Counted from the stretch's first letter, positions 49,353 through 58,313 are shown. The stretch is 64,000 nucleotides of DNA from Prevotella sp. UBA2756 (GCA_002353205.1 DEJE01000020.1:62001-126000); one strand, 5' to 3'. Notes: generated by a model from the sequence alone, not told the origin. Program-made: numbers and translations.

Positions 49353-50135
49353 GTGTTCGACTTCGGAATCAAAGATATCATCGACATCTTCCTTGTCGCT
49401 CTGATGCTCTACTACATCTACCGTCTGATGCGCGAGAGCCGTTCGCTCAACGTCTTCATCGGCATCATGCTGTTCATCATCATTTGGCTCTTCGTCAGCC
49501 AGATTCTCGAGATGCGCCTGCTGGGCAGCATCATGGACAAACTGGTCAGCGTCGGTGTCATTGCACTCATCATCCTCTTTCAGGAAGAGATCAGGAAGTT
49601 CTTCTATAACATCGGCGCACGGCAGCGCTTCCGCACGCTCGCAAGTTTCTTCCACCGTGATCGCAAGAAAGACGACGAGGTGGACAAACGCACCATCATG
49701 CCCATCGTGCTGGCCTGCATGAACATGGCACGTCGCAAGGTGGGTGCCCTCATCGTCATCGAACGGAACTCTCCGCTCGACGACATCATCACCACGGGCG
49801 ACCAAATCGACGCAAACATCAACCAGCGTCTCATCGAGAACATCTTCTTCAAGAACTCTCCGCTACACGACGGCGCCGTGGTCATCCGCGACAAACGCAT
49901 CTGTGCTGCGGGCTGCATTCTCCCGGTCAGTCATACAACCAACATTCCGAAAGAGCTCGGACTGCGCCACCGTGCCGCTCTTGGCATCTCGCAGGAGAGC
50001 GATGCCATTGCCATCGTGTGCAGCGAAGAGACGGGGCGCATCAGTACGGCTATCAACGGTGAGTTCCGACTGCGACTGTCGGCCGAGGAGCTGGAGAGCA
50101 TCCTGACCAAAGGGATGAGGAGTATCGAGAGTTAA
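49353..50135 (+). CDS. cdaA: Diadenylate cyclase CdaA (c-di-AMP synthase)
   Basis: A 260-residue membrane cyclase. Three membrane helices (about 6-70) precede the DAC domain with SPLHDGAVVI (DGA motif) and GLRHRAALGISQ (RHR motif). It makes c-di-AMP from two ATP, a second messenger for osmotic and wall control. The GTG at 49353 is chosen since homologues begin close to FGIKDIIDI; another GTG at 49314 would overlap folP by 29 bp and add 13 basic residues. The stop lies at the first unit of a GAGTTAA repeat. Confidence 0.93.
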   Translation: MFDFGIKDIIDIFLVALMLYYIYRLMRESRSLNVFIGIMLFIIIWLFVSQILEMRLLGSIMDKLVSVGVIALIILFQEEIRKFFYNIGARQRFRTLASFFHRDRKKDDEVDKRTIMPIVLACMNMARRKVGALIVIERNSPLDDIITTGDQIDANINQRLIENIFFKNSPLHDGAVVIRDKRICAAGCILPVSHTTNIPKELGLRHRAALGISQESDAIAIVCSEETGRISTAINGEFRLRLSAEELESILTKGMRSIES

Positions 50136-50184
50136 GAGTGAAGAATTAAGAGTTAAGAATTAAGAGTTAAGAGTTAAGAATTAG
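50129..50184. repeat. GAGTTAA / GAATTAA tandem repeat spanning the cdaA stop
   Basis: Seven-bp units AGAGTTA and AGAATTA repeat about seven times from the stop codon to just before the GH2 leader. Confidence 0.85.
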
Positions 50185-50212
50185 GCTAATCGACTAAAAA
50201 CAATATCTACGA

Positions 50213-53200
50213 ATGAAAACAAATCGAATGATTCTTGTCTGGCTGCTGGCCTGCATGGCACTCAGCATACATGCCAGAAAGACTTACAACTTCAACGGTG
50301 ACTGGTTGCTCTATGTGGGCGACGTGGCAGAAGCCAAAGACGCGGCTTTCGACGACAGTCGCTGGCTCGGCGTGACGCTGCCATACGCCTTCAACGGCGA
50401 CGAGGCGTTCCGCAAAGACATTGTCGACCTGACCGACACCATCGTTTGGTACCGCAAGCACTTCACACCAGAAGACTTCCCCAGCCATCCGAAACAGGGG
50501 AAAAGCGCCGCTGAGAAGTACTTCATCGAGTTCGAGGGGGCACGCCAGGGGGCCGATGTCTACCTGAACGGCCATCTGCTGGGCTACAGCGAGAATGGCG
50601 TGATGGCCTTCGGATTCGACCTGACACCCTATCTCGTCAAGGGCGACAACGTGCTGGCCGTGCGCTGCGACAACAGCTGGACCTACCGCTCACGACAGCA
50701 CGACAGCCGATACCAATGGAACGACCGCAACTTCAACGCCAACTACGGCGGTCTGCCTAAGAACGTGCGACTGCATGCCACCGACAAGCTCTACCAGACG
50801 CTGCCTCTCTACTCGAACCTGGGCACGACTGGAACATACGTCTACGCCACTGACTTCGACATTGCCAACAGGAAGGCGACCGTACACGTAGAGTCGCAGG
50901 TGCGCAACGAGGACGACAAGGCGCATACGTTCCGGCTCTTCGCACGTGTGAGTAATGCCGACAACTACCTGACGGCCATCATTCCCGGCGAACCTGTCAC
51001 GCTGAAACCTGGTGAGACGCGCACCATCAGCATCCAACGGGAGCTCGAAGGGCTGCACTTCTGGTCGTGGGGCTATGGTTATCTCTACACCGTCACGTCC
51101 TTCCTGGCTCCGGCAGAGGGCGATCCGAAGCCGATGAGCTACCATCCCGACGCTGTCGTCGTCCGTACCGGCTTCCGAAAGACGCGCTTCGCCAAAGGAA
51201 AAGTGTGGCTCAACGACCGCGTGCTGATGATGCATGGCTACGCTCAGCGCACCAGCAACGAGTGGCCGGGCGTGGGACTGAGCGTTCCGGCGTGGCTGAG
51301 CGACTATTCAAACGGCCTGATGGTGGAGTCGAACGGCAATCTGGTGCGCTGGATGCACGTCACGCCGTGGAAGCAGGACATCGAGTCGTGCGACCGCGTG
51401 GGCCTCTTGCAGGCCATGCCGGCCGGCGATGCTGAGAAAGACGTGGAGGGTCCGCGTTGGACACAGCGCACCGAGCTGATGCGCGACGCCATCATCTACA
51501 ACCGCAACAACCCCAGCATCATCTTCTACGAGTGCGGCAACGAGAGCATCTCGCGCGAACACATGGTGGAGATGAAGAAGATACGCGACCAGTACGACCC
51601 CTTCGGCGGCCGAGCCATCGGCTCGCGCGAGATGCTCGACATCAACGAGGCGGAGTACGGCGGCGAAATGCTCTACATCAACAAGTCGAAGAAGCACCCC
51701 ATGTGGGCCATGGAGTACTGCCGCGACGAAGGTTTGCGCAAATACTGGGACGACTACAGCTACCCGTTCCACAAGGAAGGTGACGGTCCGCTCTACCGCG
51801 GGAAACCGGCCGCCGACTATAATCACAACATGGACAACTTCGCCGTGGAGATGGTACGGCGCTGGTACGACTACTGGCTGGAGCGTCCCGGAACGGGAAC
51901 GCGTGTCAGCAGCGGCGGCGTGAAGATCGTCTTCTCCGACACGAACACGCACCATCGCGGCGAATCGAACTATCGCACCAGCGGCGTCACCGATGCCATG
52001 CGCATTCCGAAGGACGCTTTCTTCGCCCATCAGGTGATGTGGAACGGATGGGTGGACAAGGAGAAGGAACAGACCTACATCGTCGGCCACTGGAACTACG
52101 AGCCCGGAACGGTGAAACCAGTCTATGTGGTTTCCAACGGCGACGAGGTGGAGCTCTTCCTCAACGGGCGCTCGCTGGGACGCGGCGTTCAGCAATACCG
52201 CCATCTGTTCACGTTCGACAGCGTGCGCTACGAACCAGGAACGCTGACTGCCGTCAGCTATAACCGGGTGAAGGCATCGGCCGACAATGCCCCGACGGTT
52301 GCCAAGGAAGCCAGCCGCTACGAGCTGCAGACGGCCGGAGAACCCGTGGCCCTGCACCTGAAGACCATAAGCAATCCCGAAGGCATGAAAGCCGACGGTG
52401 CCGACATGGCACTCGTCGAGGTGGAAGTGGTCGACAAGGAAGGGCGTCGCTGTCCGCTCGACGACCGCATGATTCTCTTCCACATGGCGGGTGAAGGCCG
52501 CTGGATCGGTGGCATCGGAACGCGCAACAACAAAGAAATGCAGCGGCCCGACACGCAGTCGCGCGAAGGACTGCTCGACGCTGCGGCTACGAAGAACGTC
52601 TCCGACAACTATGTCGGGTCCTACATGCTGCCCGTGGAGTGCGGCGTGAACAGGGTTCTGGTGCGCTCGACGGTCAACGCAGGAGACATCAACGTTTCCG
52701 TATGGGCCGAAGGGCTGAAGCCCGCCTATGCGAAGCTGACCACCGAAGCCGTCAACGTGGCCGAATACCAGCCGCGGCTGACCCTGCCGGGACGACTCGA
52801 CCGGGGCGAGACGCCACAGACTCCTTCCTATCAGGAGCAGCAAAGGGCCGTGACCATAGCGTCGGTGCACGCCGGTTACGACGAAGAGCATGCCGGCAAC
52901 AGCTTCGACGACAACGAACTGTCGGAGTGGAAGAACGACGGACGACTTTCCACGGCATGGATTACCTACCGCCTGGCACGCAAGGCCAACGTCAGTGACA
53001 TCTGCATGAAGCTCACCGGATGGCGCATGCGCAGCTATCCCATCGAAATCTATGAGGGCAAACGACTCGTATGGAGCGGTGAGACACCACGCAGCCTGGG
53101 CTATGTGCATCTGAAGGTTGTGCCACGCGCCACCAACGAGATTACCATCCGACTGCGCGGAGCAGGCAAGGATGAGGATGCTTTCGGCGGTATCGTCGAA

Positions 53201-53311
53201 GTGGCACAGCCTGCTGCAGGCGAGCTCGATCTCTATAAGGCCAAGGGTGGTGGCGAGACGCGCAGCGAACTGCGCATCGTCGAGGTGGAATTCCTCGAAG
53301 ACGTGAAATAA
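50213..53311 (+). CDS. Secreted GH2-family beta-galactosidase-like enzyme
   Basis: A 1032-residue secreted GH2 enzyme, signal peptide ending SIHA. The sugar-binding jelly-roll (about 22-190), Ig-like domain (about 195-305) and TIM barrel (about 310-610) are followed by a DUF4982-like Ig domain (about 640-700), a Big-type domain (about 715-870) and a discoidin-like C-terminal domain (about 900-1010). The acid/base Glu444 is in FYECGNES and the nucleophile Glu501 in WAMEYCRDEG. Substrate may be a beta-galactoside or arabinogalactan-type glycan; this is inferred from family range. It stands alone on its strand with no Sus pair nearby. Confidence 0.9.
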   Translation: MKTNRMILVWLLACMALSIHARKTYNFNGDWLLYVGDVAEAKDAAFDDSRWLGVTLPYAFNGDEAFRKDIVDLTDTIVWYRKHFTPEDFPSHPKQGKSAAEKYFIEFEGARQGADVYLNGHLLGYSENGVMAFGFDLTPYLVKGDNVLAVRCDNSWTYRSRQHDSRYQWNDRNFNANYGGLPKNVRLHATDKLYQTLPLYSNLGTTGTYVYATDFDIANRKATVHVESQVRNEDDKAHTFRLFARVSNADNYLTAIIPGEPVTLKPGETRTISIQRELEGLHFWSWGYGYLYTVTSFLAPAEGDPKPMSYHPDAVVVRTGFRKTRFAKGKVWLNDRVLMMHGYAQRTSNEWPGVGLSVPAWLSDYSNGLMVESNGNLVRWMHVTPWKQDIESCDRVGLLQAMPAGDAEKDVEGPRWTQRTELMRDAIIYNRNNPSIIFYECGNESISREHMVEMKKIRDQYDPFGGRAIGSREMLDINEAEYGGEMLYINKSKKHPMWAMEYCRDEGLRKYWDDYSYPFHKEGDGPLYRGKPAADYNHNMDNFAVEMVRRWYDYWLERPGTGTRVSSGGVKIVFSDTNTHHRGESNYRTSGVTDAMRIPKDAFFAHQVMWNGWVDKEKEQTYIVGHWNYEPGTVKPVYVVSNGDEVELFLNGRSLGRGVQQYRHLFTFDSVRYEPGTLTAVSYNRVKASADNAPTVAKEASRYELQTAGEPVALHLKTISNPEGMKADGADMALVEVEVVDKEGRRCPLDDRMILFHMAGEGRWIGGIGTRNNKEMQRPDTQSREGLLDAAATKNVSDNYVGSYMLPVECGVNRVLVRSTVNAGDINVSVWAEGLKPAYAKLTTEAVNVAEYQPRLTLPGRLDRGETPQTPSYQEQQRAVTIASVHAGYDEEHAGNSFDDNELSEWKNDGRLSTAWITYRLARKANVSDICMKLTGWRMRSYPIEIYEGKRLVWSGETPRSLGYVHLKVVPRATNEITIRLRGAGKDEDAFGGIVEVAQPAAGELDLYKAKGGGETRSELRIVEVEFLEDVK

Positions 53312-53404
53312 GTGCCGGCTGTCGGCCTTCGGCGCTTCGTCGATAGCCGACGATACCGCACGCTGCCCAATCGCCAAAAAAACGTAAATCGGAACGGCAT
53401 TCGC

Positions 53405-53434
53405 TTGCCGTTCCGAATAAATTGAGTATATTTG
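53405..53434 (+). promoter_or_regulatory. Promoter of pta-ackA
   Basis: TTG, a 19-bp spacer and TATATTTG, 54 bp before the pta ATG. The TTG sits in the right arm of a 10-bp hairpin (CGGAACGGCA/TGCCGTTCCG, 53391-53415) after the GH2 gene. Confidence 0.75.
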
Positions 53435-53487
53435 CAAATCGTATTAACCTGAACGAAATCATTATTCAATTATTATTATAACAAACT

Positions 53488-54495
53488 ATGGATTTAATAC
53501 AACAAATCATCGAGCGCGCTAAGAGCAACAAGCAGCGCATCGTGCTCCCCGAAGCTGAGGAGGAGCGTACACTGACAGCCGCCGACCGCGTGCTGGCTGA
53601 AGACATGGCCGACATCATTCTCATCGGTAACCCCGAGAAGGTGCACGCACTGGCCGAGGAGAAGGGCCTGAAAAATATCGGAAAGGCAACACTCATCGAC
53701 CCGCTGAACTGCCCGAAGAGCGAGGAATACGCCCAACTGCTGGCCGAACTGCGCAAGAAGAAGGGCATGACCATCGAGCAGGCTCGCGAACTGGTGAAGA
53801 ATCCGCTCTATCTGGGCTGCATGATCATCAAGACAGGCGATGCCGACGGTCAGATTTCGGGTGCTCTCTCCACAACAGGCGAGACATTGCGCCCCGCACT
53901 GCAGATCATCAAAACAGCTCCCGGCATTACTTGCGTCAGCGGTGCCATGCTGCTCATCACGAAGAAGCCCGAATACGGTGAGAACGGCGTGCTCGTCGTC
54001 GGCGACGTGGCCGTAACGCCCATGCCCGATGCCAACCAGCTCAGCCAGATTGCCGTCTGCACAGCACAGACAGCTCGATCGGTTGCTGGATTCCAGGATC
54101 CGCGCGTGGCCATGCTGAGTTTCTCCACGAAGGGCTCCGCTACACACGAAGTAGTCGACAAGGTCATTGAGGCAACTCGCCTGGCCAAGGAACTCGACCC
54201 CGCACTGAAGATTGACGGCGAACTGCAGGCCGATGCCGCCCTCGTGCCCGGCGTAGGCAAGAAGAAGGCACCCGGTTCCGACATTGCCGGACAGGCCAAC
54301 GTCCTCGTGTTCCCGAACCTCGAAGTGGGCAACATCGCCTACAAACTGGTGCAGCGTCTCGGCGACGCCATCGCTGTCGGCCCCATTCTCCAGGGTATCG
54401 CCCGTCCGGTGAACGACCTCTCGCGCGGCTGCTCGGTGGAAGACATCTACTATCTCGTGGCCATCACCGCCTGCCAGGCCATGGACGCAAAATGA
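53488..54495 (+). CDS. pta: Phosphate acetyltransferase
   Basis: A 335-residue PTA. It starts MDLIQQIIERAKSNKQRIVL and carries the family segments VLPEAEEERTL, GCMIIKTGDADGQISGALST, ITKKPEYGENGVLVVGDVAV and ANVLVFPNLEVGNIAYKLVQR. It converts acetyl-CoA to acetyl phosphate in the cytoplasm. It is 53 bp ahead of ackA and forms the acetate-producing, ATP-yielding pathway with it. Confidence 0.96.
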   Translation: MDLIQQIIERAKSNKQRIVLPEAEEERTLTAADRVLAEDMADIILIGNPEKVHALAEEKGLKNIGKATLIDPLNCPKSEEYAQLLAELRKKKGMTIEQARELVKNPLYLGCMIIKTGDADGQISGALSTTGETLRPALQIIKTAPGITCVSGAMLLITKKPEYGENGVLVVGDVAVTPMPDANQLSQIAVCTAQTARSVAGFQDPRVAMLSFSTKGSATHEVVDKVIEATRLAKELDPALKIDGELQADAALVPGVGKKKAPGSDIAGQANVLVFPNLEVGNIAYKLVQRLGDAIAVGPILQGIARPVNDLSRGCSVEDIYYLVAITACQAMDAK

Positions 54496-54548
54496 GTTAA
54501 CAGAACAGAAAGAATTTGTTTTTAATTTCTTTCCAAAAAGATAAAGAA

Positions 54549-55742
54549 ATGAAAATTTTAGTTTTGAATTGTGGTTCGTCGTCTATCAAGTATGCACTGT
54601 ACGACATGGACACGAAGAAAGTGATGACAAGCGGTGGCGCCGAGCGTGTTGGCCTTGACGGCGCTTTTGTGAAAGTGAAACTGGCCAACGGCGAGAAGAA
54701 GCAGATCATGCACGACATTCCCGAGCACACCGAGGGCGTGAAGTTCATCTTCTCACTGCTCACCGATCCGGAGATCGGCGTCATCAAAGACCTGAAAGAG
54801 ATTGACGCTGTAGGCCACCGCATGGTGCACGGCGGCGAGAAGTTCAACAAGAGCGTCATCCTCACCGACGAGGTGCTGAAGGCTTTCGAGGAGTGCTCGG
54901 AGCTGGCTCCGCTGCATAACCCCGCCAACCTGAAGGGTGTGAACGCCGTGAAGGAGCTGATGCCGGGACTGCCCCAGGTGGGCGTTTTCGACACCGCCTT
55001 CCACCAGACCATGCCGCCGAAGGCTTTCATGTATGCCATTCCTTACGAGCTCTATCAGAAATACGGCATCCGTCGCTATGGCTTCCACGGCACCAGCCAC
55101 CGCTATGTGTCGGCTCGCGCTCTGGAATTCCTCGGTCTGCCGGCTGAAGGCACGAAGATGGTGACCTGCCATGTGGGCAACGGCGGCTCGATTGCTGCTG
55201 TGAAGGACGGCAAGTGCATCGACACGTCGATGGGTCTCACTCCGCTGGAAGGTCTTGTCATGGGTACACGCGCCGGCGATATCGACGGCGGAGCCGTGAC
55301 GTTCATCGAGAAGAAGCTCGGACTCGACGCCGACGGCATGTCGGACCTGCTCAACAAGAAGAGCGGTGTGGCCGGTCTGACAGGCGGCAAGAGCGACATG
55401 CGCGACGTGGAAGCTGCCGCTGCCGAGGGTGACGACCGCGCCCGTCTGGCTCAGGATATGTATTTCTATCGCATCAAGAAGTACATCGGTGCCTACGCTG
55501 CCGCCATGGGCGGACTGGATGTCATCGTGTTCACCGCCGGTGTAGGCGAGAACCAGACCAGCATGCGCTCCGAGGTGTGCAAGGACATGGAGTTCCTCGG
55601 CGTGAAGTTCGACGAGAAGAAGAACCTCGTGCGTGGCGAAGAAGCCATCATCTCGGCCGATGATTCACGCGTGAAGGTTGTCGTCATCCCCACCGATGAG
55701 GAGCTGATGATTGCCACCGACACCATGAACCTGCTGAAGTAA
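54549..55742 (+). CDS. ackA: Acetate kinase
   Basis: A 397-residue acetate kinase. Signatures are MKILVLNCGSSSIKYALYD, GFHGTSHRYVSARALE, CHVGNGGSIAAVKDGKC, and DVIVFTAGVGENQTSMR. It converts acetyl phosphate and ADP to acetate and ATP. The ATG at 54549 is the start; the open frame upstream is only 11 codons long. A strong terminator follows. Confidence 0.97.
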   Translation: MKILVLNCGSSSIKYALYDMDTKKVMTSGGAERVGLDGAFVKVKLANGEKKQIMHDIPEHTEGVKFIFSLLTDPEIGVIKDLKEIDAVGHRMVHGGEKFNKSVILTDEVLKAFEECSELAPLHNPANLKGVNAVKELMPGLPQVGVFDTAFHQTMPPKAFMYAIPYELYQKYGIRRYGFHGTSHRYVSARALEFLGLPAEGTKMVTCHVGNGGSIAAVKDGKCIDTSMGLTPLEGLVMGTRAGDIDGGAVTFIEKKLGLDADGMSDLLNKKSGVAGLTGGKSDMRDVEAAAAEGDDRARLAQDMYFYRIKKYIGAYAAAMGGLDVIVFTAGVGENQTSMRSEVCKDMEFLGVKFDEKKNLVRGEEAIISADDSRVKVVVIPTDEELMIATDTMNLLK

Positions 55743-55767
55743 GCATTTCATTGCGAAACAAATCATG

Positions 55768-55799
55768 AAAAATGCAGCCTCGAAAGGGCTGCATTTTTT
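55768..55799 (+). terminator. Terminator of pta-ackA
   Basis: A 12-bp stem (AAAAATGCAGCC with GGCTGCATTTTT) and T-run 26 bp after the ackA stop. Confidence 0.85.
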
Positions 55800-55854
55800 G
55801 TTATCTCATCATTTCAGCGCGGCGATAGTTGGCGGAACCCGTTCGCCACAGCCG

Positions 55855-57546
55855 TCACTTGTCGATGGCTACGGTGCGGAACCAGTCTTTCAGCACACCG
55901 CGGTAGTGGTTCTGCGAGTCGCTGACGAGGACGAGCAGCTGACGGCCGTCGGCCAGTTTGGGACCTACACAGATGCCCTCGTAGTTGGCGAAGCTGCGCT
56001 TGCTCAGGTTGATCTTGGTGCGGAACTGCGTGAGCAACGTCTTCTGTAACTTCTCGCCCGGCTGCTGCTTCGACGGATCCACCATGTAGAGCTTGACGAG
56101 AACGAACGATCCTATCTTGCGGGGCGGAAGATAGATCTCGCGCTCGAGCACCACCAGACGGCCGTCGTCGAGGGCTGCCAGTCCGCTGACACCGAGCACC
56201 ACGGAGCCCTTGCGCTTCTTCACCGTCGTCACATCGCTCTCGTACCAATACTGTTCGGCGGGCTTCAGGTCGTCGCCGAAGCTCTGCAGCCGCAGGTGGT
56301 TGGGCAGACGGTTCGACAGCTTAGGCTGCTTGCCGTCCGCGCGGAGCGTGTTCTCCGACGTTGTCCAGAAGCGGTGCGTGTTCGCATTGTAGGTGAGCGC
56401 CTCGAGACTGCTGTTGGCGTAGGCCGTCTGGAAGATGTCGGGCACCTGCAGGGCGCGCCCTGTCAGCTTCCCCTCCGTATCGTATTCGATGATCTTCCCG
56501 TCTTTCTCGTTGCTGACGAACAGCGTGTTCGACTGCGGCACATAGCAGATGCCCTCCTCGTCGCGGCCGCGCTTGCCGTCGGTGATGAACGCGTCGGCAC
56601 TGACGGAGACGATTTCGCCTGTCTTCGGGTCGGTCTCAATGGTCATCAGATGGTAGCCTGCCTGTTTGGATTTGTCGTTGGCCACGGCGTAGCGCGACCC
56701 TCCCATCCATGCTATACCGCTATAGTTGCCCGCGGGGACGGCTTTCGGAAAGTGGCGCTGACGGTTCACGACGACGCCCTCGGCTGCTCTCTGCGGGGTG
56801 GCCTCGGCTACGGATTGCTTCATCAAGCGTTTCTGCATGCGTGCGTATTCCTTGCGCGCCTTCTTCAGCTGCTTCTGGAACGCCTCGTTGGCCAGCAGCT
56901 TGCAGAAGACGGCGGTGGCCACGGTCTGCGAAGCATCGACATCGCTCTTGTAGTGGCGGCCGCAGATGACGCGGTTGATGGCATACTGCCGTGCCCGTCG
57001 CATCAGTGCCTCAGTGGAATCGGGCACGCAGAGGGCCAGCGTCATGGCATAGACCCATCCTCTGACGCTGTGGCCCGAGGGATAGCTGTAGGTGGTGCGC
57101 TCCTGCTCGTCGTTGGTCACCACGAGCGAGGGCTCGTTGAAGCGTGCAAAAGGTCGCTGCCGCTTATAGTAGCTCTTGATTTTCTTGTTGGTTTCGTTGG
57201 CATCTTTGCGCGCACCTTCTGCCAGTTTGAAGATCTCGGGCGTCTTCTTGGGGTCGATGGTGAATCCCACGGCCGGCGAGAAAGCTGTCGACGTCCAGCT
57301 GTCCTCGTCGATGGCGGCTTGTTTTCCGGCCGGCGTGTCGCGTTGTTGCTTCCCCCACAGATAGTAGGCCATGTCATTGTCGTAGTCAGGACTGCCTTCT
57401 GCAGGCGGTTGTGGAACGAACAGCACGCCGTCGGGCAGTTCGTCGTCGTTGAGAAACGACTCCAGTTTCTGCTTCTTTTGTGCTTCTGCTCCCGTGAGTA
57501 TACCTGTCAGGAGGAGAAGAAGGGTTGAAATGCGAATTATATTCAT
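55855..57546 (-). CDS. PAP2 acid phosphatase fused to esterase-like phytase domain
   Basis: A 563-residue secreted two-domain protein, signal peptide ending TGAEA. The N-terminal half is a class A acid phosphatase/PAP2 domain with KRQRPFARF (about 128-136), SYPSGHSVRGW (about 153-163) and RVICGRHYKSDVDAS (about 193-207), the three phosphatase motifs. The C-terminal half (about 265-560) is a beta-propeller like the esterase-like phytase family: GISGIAWMGGSRYAV-like opening, DEEGICYVPQSNTLFVSNE, SSLEALTYNANTHRFWTTSE, and NYEGICVGPKL near the end. It probably releases phosphate from organic phosphates in the periplasm. Family calls are confident; the joint substrate is unknown. Confidence 0.85.
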   Translation of the reverse strand: MNIIRISTLLLLLTGILTGAEAQKKQKLESFLNDDELPDGVLFVPQPPAEGSPDYDNDMAYYLWGKQQRDTPAGKQAAIDEDSWTSTAFSPAVGFTIDPKKTPEIFKLAEGARKDANETNKKIKSYYKRQRPFARFNEPSLVVTNDEQERTTYSYPSGHSVRGWVYAMTLALCVPDSTEALMRRARQYAINRVICGRHYKSDVDASQTVATAVFCKLLANEAFQKQLKKARKEYARMQKRLMKQSVAEATPQRAAEGVVVNRQRHFPKAVPAGNYSGIAWMGGSRYAVANDKSKQAGYHLMTIETDPKTGEIVSVSADAFITDGKRGRDEEGICYVPQSNTLFVSNEKDGKIIEYDTEGKLTGRALQVPDIFQTAYANSSLEALTYNANTHRFWTTSENTLRADGKQPKLSNRLPNHLRLQSFGDDLKPAEQYWYESDVTTVKKRKGSVVLGVSGLAALDDGRLVVLEREIYLPPRKIGSFVLVKLYMVDPSKQQPGEKLQKTLLTQFRTKINLSKRSFANYEGICVGPKLADGRQLLVLVSDSQNHYRGVLKDWFRTVAIDK

Positions 57547-57591
57547 AGCGATGGCTTAAATTTTTGATACTCAATGTTCCATTTCTGTTTG

Positions 57592-57622
57592 CAAATGTAC
57601 AAAAATTATAGTTTTCGGACAA
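57592..57622 (-). promoter_or_regulatory. Promoter of the PAP2-phytase fusion gene
   Basis: Minus strand TTG, a 20-bp spacer and TACATTTG, 45 bp before the ATG; divergent from the micropeptide operon promoter. Confidence 0.75.
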
Positions 57623-57700
57623 GAAAAAAAGCGTTTGTTACAGTTTGTCCGAAAAAAGAGTTGGAGTCTGATAGACATTTGAAAGAAATCGCGAAAAAAC

Positions 57701-57731
57701 TTGTTTCGAGAGAAAAACCATCGTACTTTTG
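57701..57731 (+). promoter_or_regulatory. Promoter of the micropeptide operon
   Basis: TTG (57701-57703), a 20-bp spacer and TACTTTTG (57724-57731). Transcription would begin near 57738, about 76 nt before the first micro-ORF. Confidence 0.75.
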
Positions 57732-57813
57732 CATTGTCGAAAGTGACAAACAATAACTCAAGTGTAAATAACAAATAGTAATAACCAAGTAAAAAATAGA
57801 AAGGGATCGAATT

Positions 57814-57894
57814 ATGACAATAATCACATTAATGGGAATCCTCTCGGTAATAGTAATGGTGGCTGCAGGACGTTACGGTCTGACCACAAAATAA
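57814..57894 (+). CDS. Micropeptide A, 26-residue membrane peptide
   Basis: A 26-codon ORF starting MTIITLMGIL and ending AAGRYGLTTK, led by GAAAGGGATCGAATT. Residues 3-18 are hydrophobic and the C-terminal eight residues carry Arg20 and Lys26, as in a single-span membrane peptide with its C-terminus in the cytoplasm. Peptide C, 270 bp downstream, is 20/26 identical; six differences are conservative and several further codon changes are silent, so the ORF is under coding selection. I do not know its function; small channel-like toxins and membrane-complex modulators share this form. Confidence 0.75.
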   Translation: MTIITLMGILSVIVMVAAGRYGLTTK

Positions 57895-57942
57895 ACCTGA
57901 TTCCCGCAACGGGTAAACCACCTATAACAATAACAAAAGGCC

Positions 57943-58065
57943 TGCAAGGGGCCAAGTAAAGAACCATAAAAAATAGAAAGGAAACAAGTTATGATGATTA
58001 CAACATTCATTGGGGCTCTGTCACTTCTCGCACTGATGGTTTCTGAATGCCACGGGCCCCTTGCA
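57943..58065 (+). promoter_or_regulatory. 11-bp inverted repeat enclosing micropeptide B
   Basis: TGCAAGGGGCC at 57943-57953 is the exact complement of GGCCCCTTGCA at 58055-58065, the last codons of peptide B. In RNA the leader and the end of the ORF could pair and enclose the B start codon. Confidence 0.5.
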
Positions 58066-58068
58066 TAA
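57991..58068 (+). CDS. Micropeptide B, 25-residue membrane peptide
   Basis: A 25-codon ORF starting MMITTFIGALSLLALMV and ending SECHGPLA. It shares the frame M-x-x-(I/T)-T-x-x-G-x-L-S with peptides A and C, and the leader AGAAAGGAAACAAGTT, but its tail differs, with Glu and a Cys-His pair instead of basic residues. The tail codons form the right arm of an 11-bp inverted repeat, so its composition may be set by RNA structure. A second Met at residue 2 could be the start. Coding status is less sure than for A and C. Confidence 0.6.
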   Translation: MMITTFIGALSLLALMVSECHGPLA

Positions 58069-58165
58069 GCTTCAAATCAACGCCATCGGGAGGCATGACT
58101 CACCGGAAAGGCAAGACAACAATCTTAGTTAATAACCAGTTTAAAGTATGGAAAGGAAACACACT

Positions 58166-58246
58166 ATGACAATGATCACATTAATGGGAATTCTCTCAAT
58201 CGTAGTAATGATAGCCGCTGGTCGTTTTGGTCTGACCGCAAAATGA
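58166..58246 (+). CDS. Micropeptide C, 26-residue membrane peptide
   Basis: A 26-codon ORF starting MTMITLMGIL and ending AAGRFGLTAK, led by GGAAAGGAAACACACT. It is the close paralogue of peptide A (20 of 26 identical; I/M3, V/I12, I/V13, V/I16, Y/F21, T/A25). It ends the array; no terminator with a T-run on this strand is clear after it. The 830-bp stretch from 57547 to 58376 has no ordinary gene and holds only the divergent promoters, the three micro-ORFs and the terminator of the convergent PD40 gene. Confidence 0.75.
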   Translation: MTMITLMGILSIVVMIAAGRFGLTAK

Positions 58247-58313
58247 AGACGGCCTGCTTGGCTAAAAGATAAATGATAACAGGCCATTTCGCTTTCCGAA
58301 ATGAGCTATAGGT

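Noticed and set aside
51308..53437. 709-codon frame antisense to the GH2 gene
   Set aside because: Low-complexity His/Val-rich product, no motif, no promoter; the GH2 frame has catalytic motifs.
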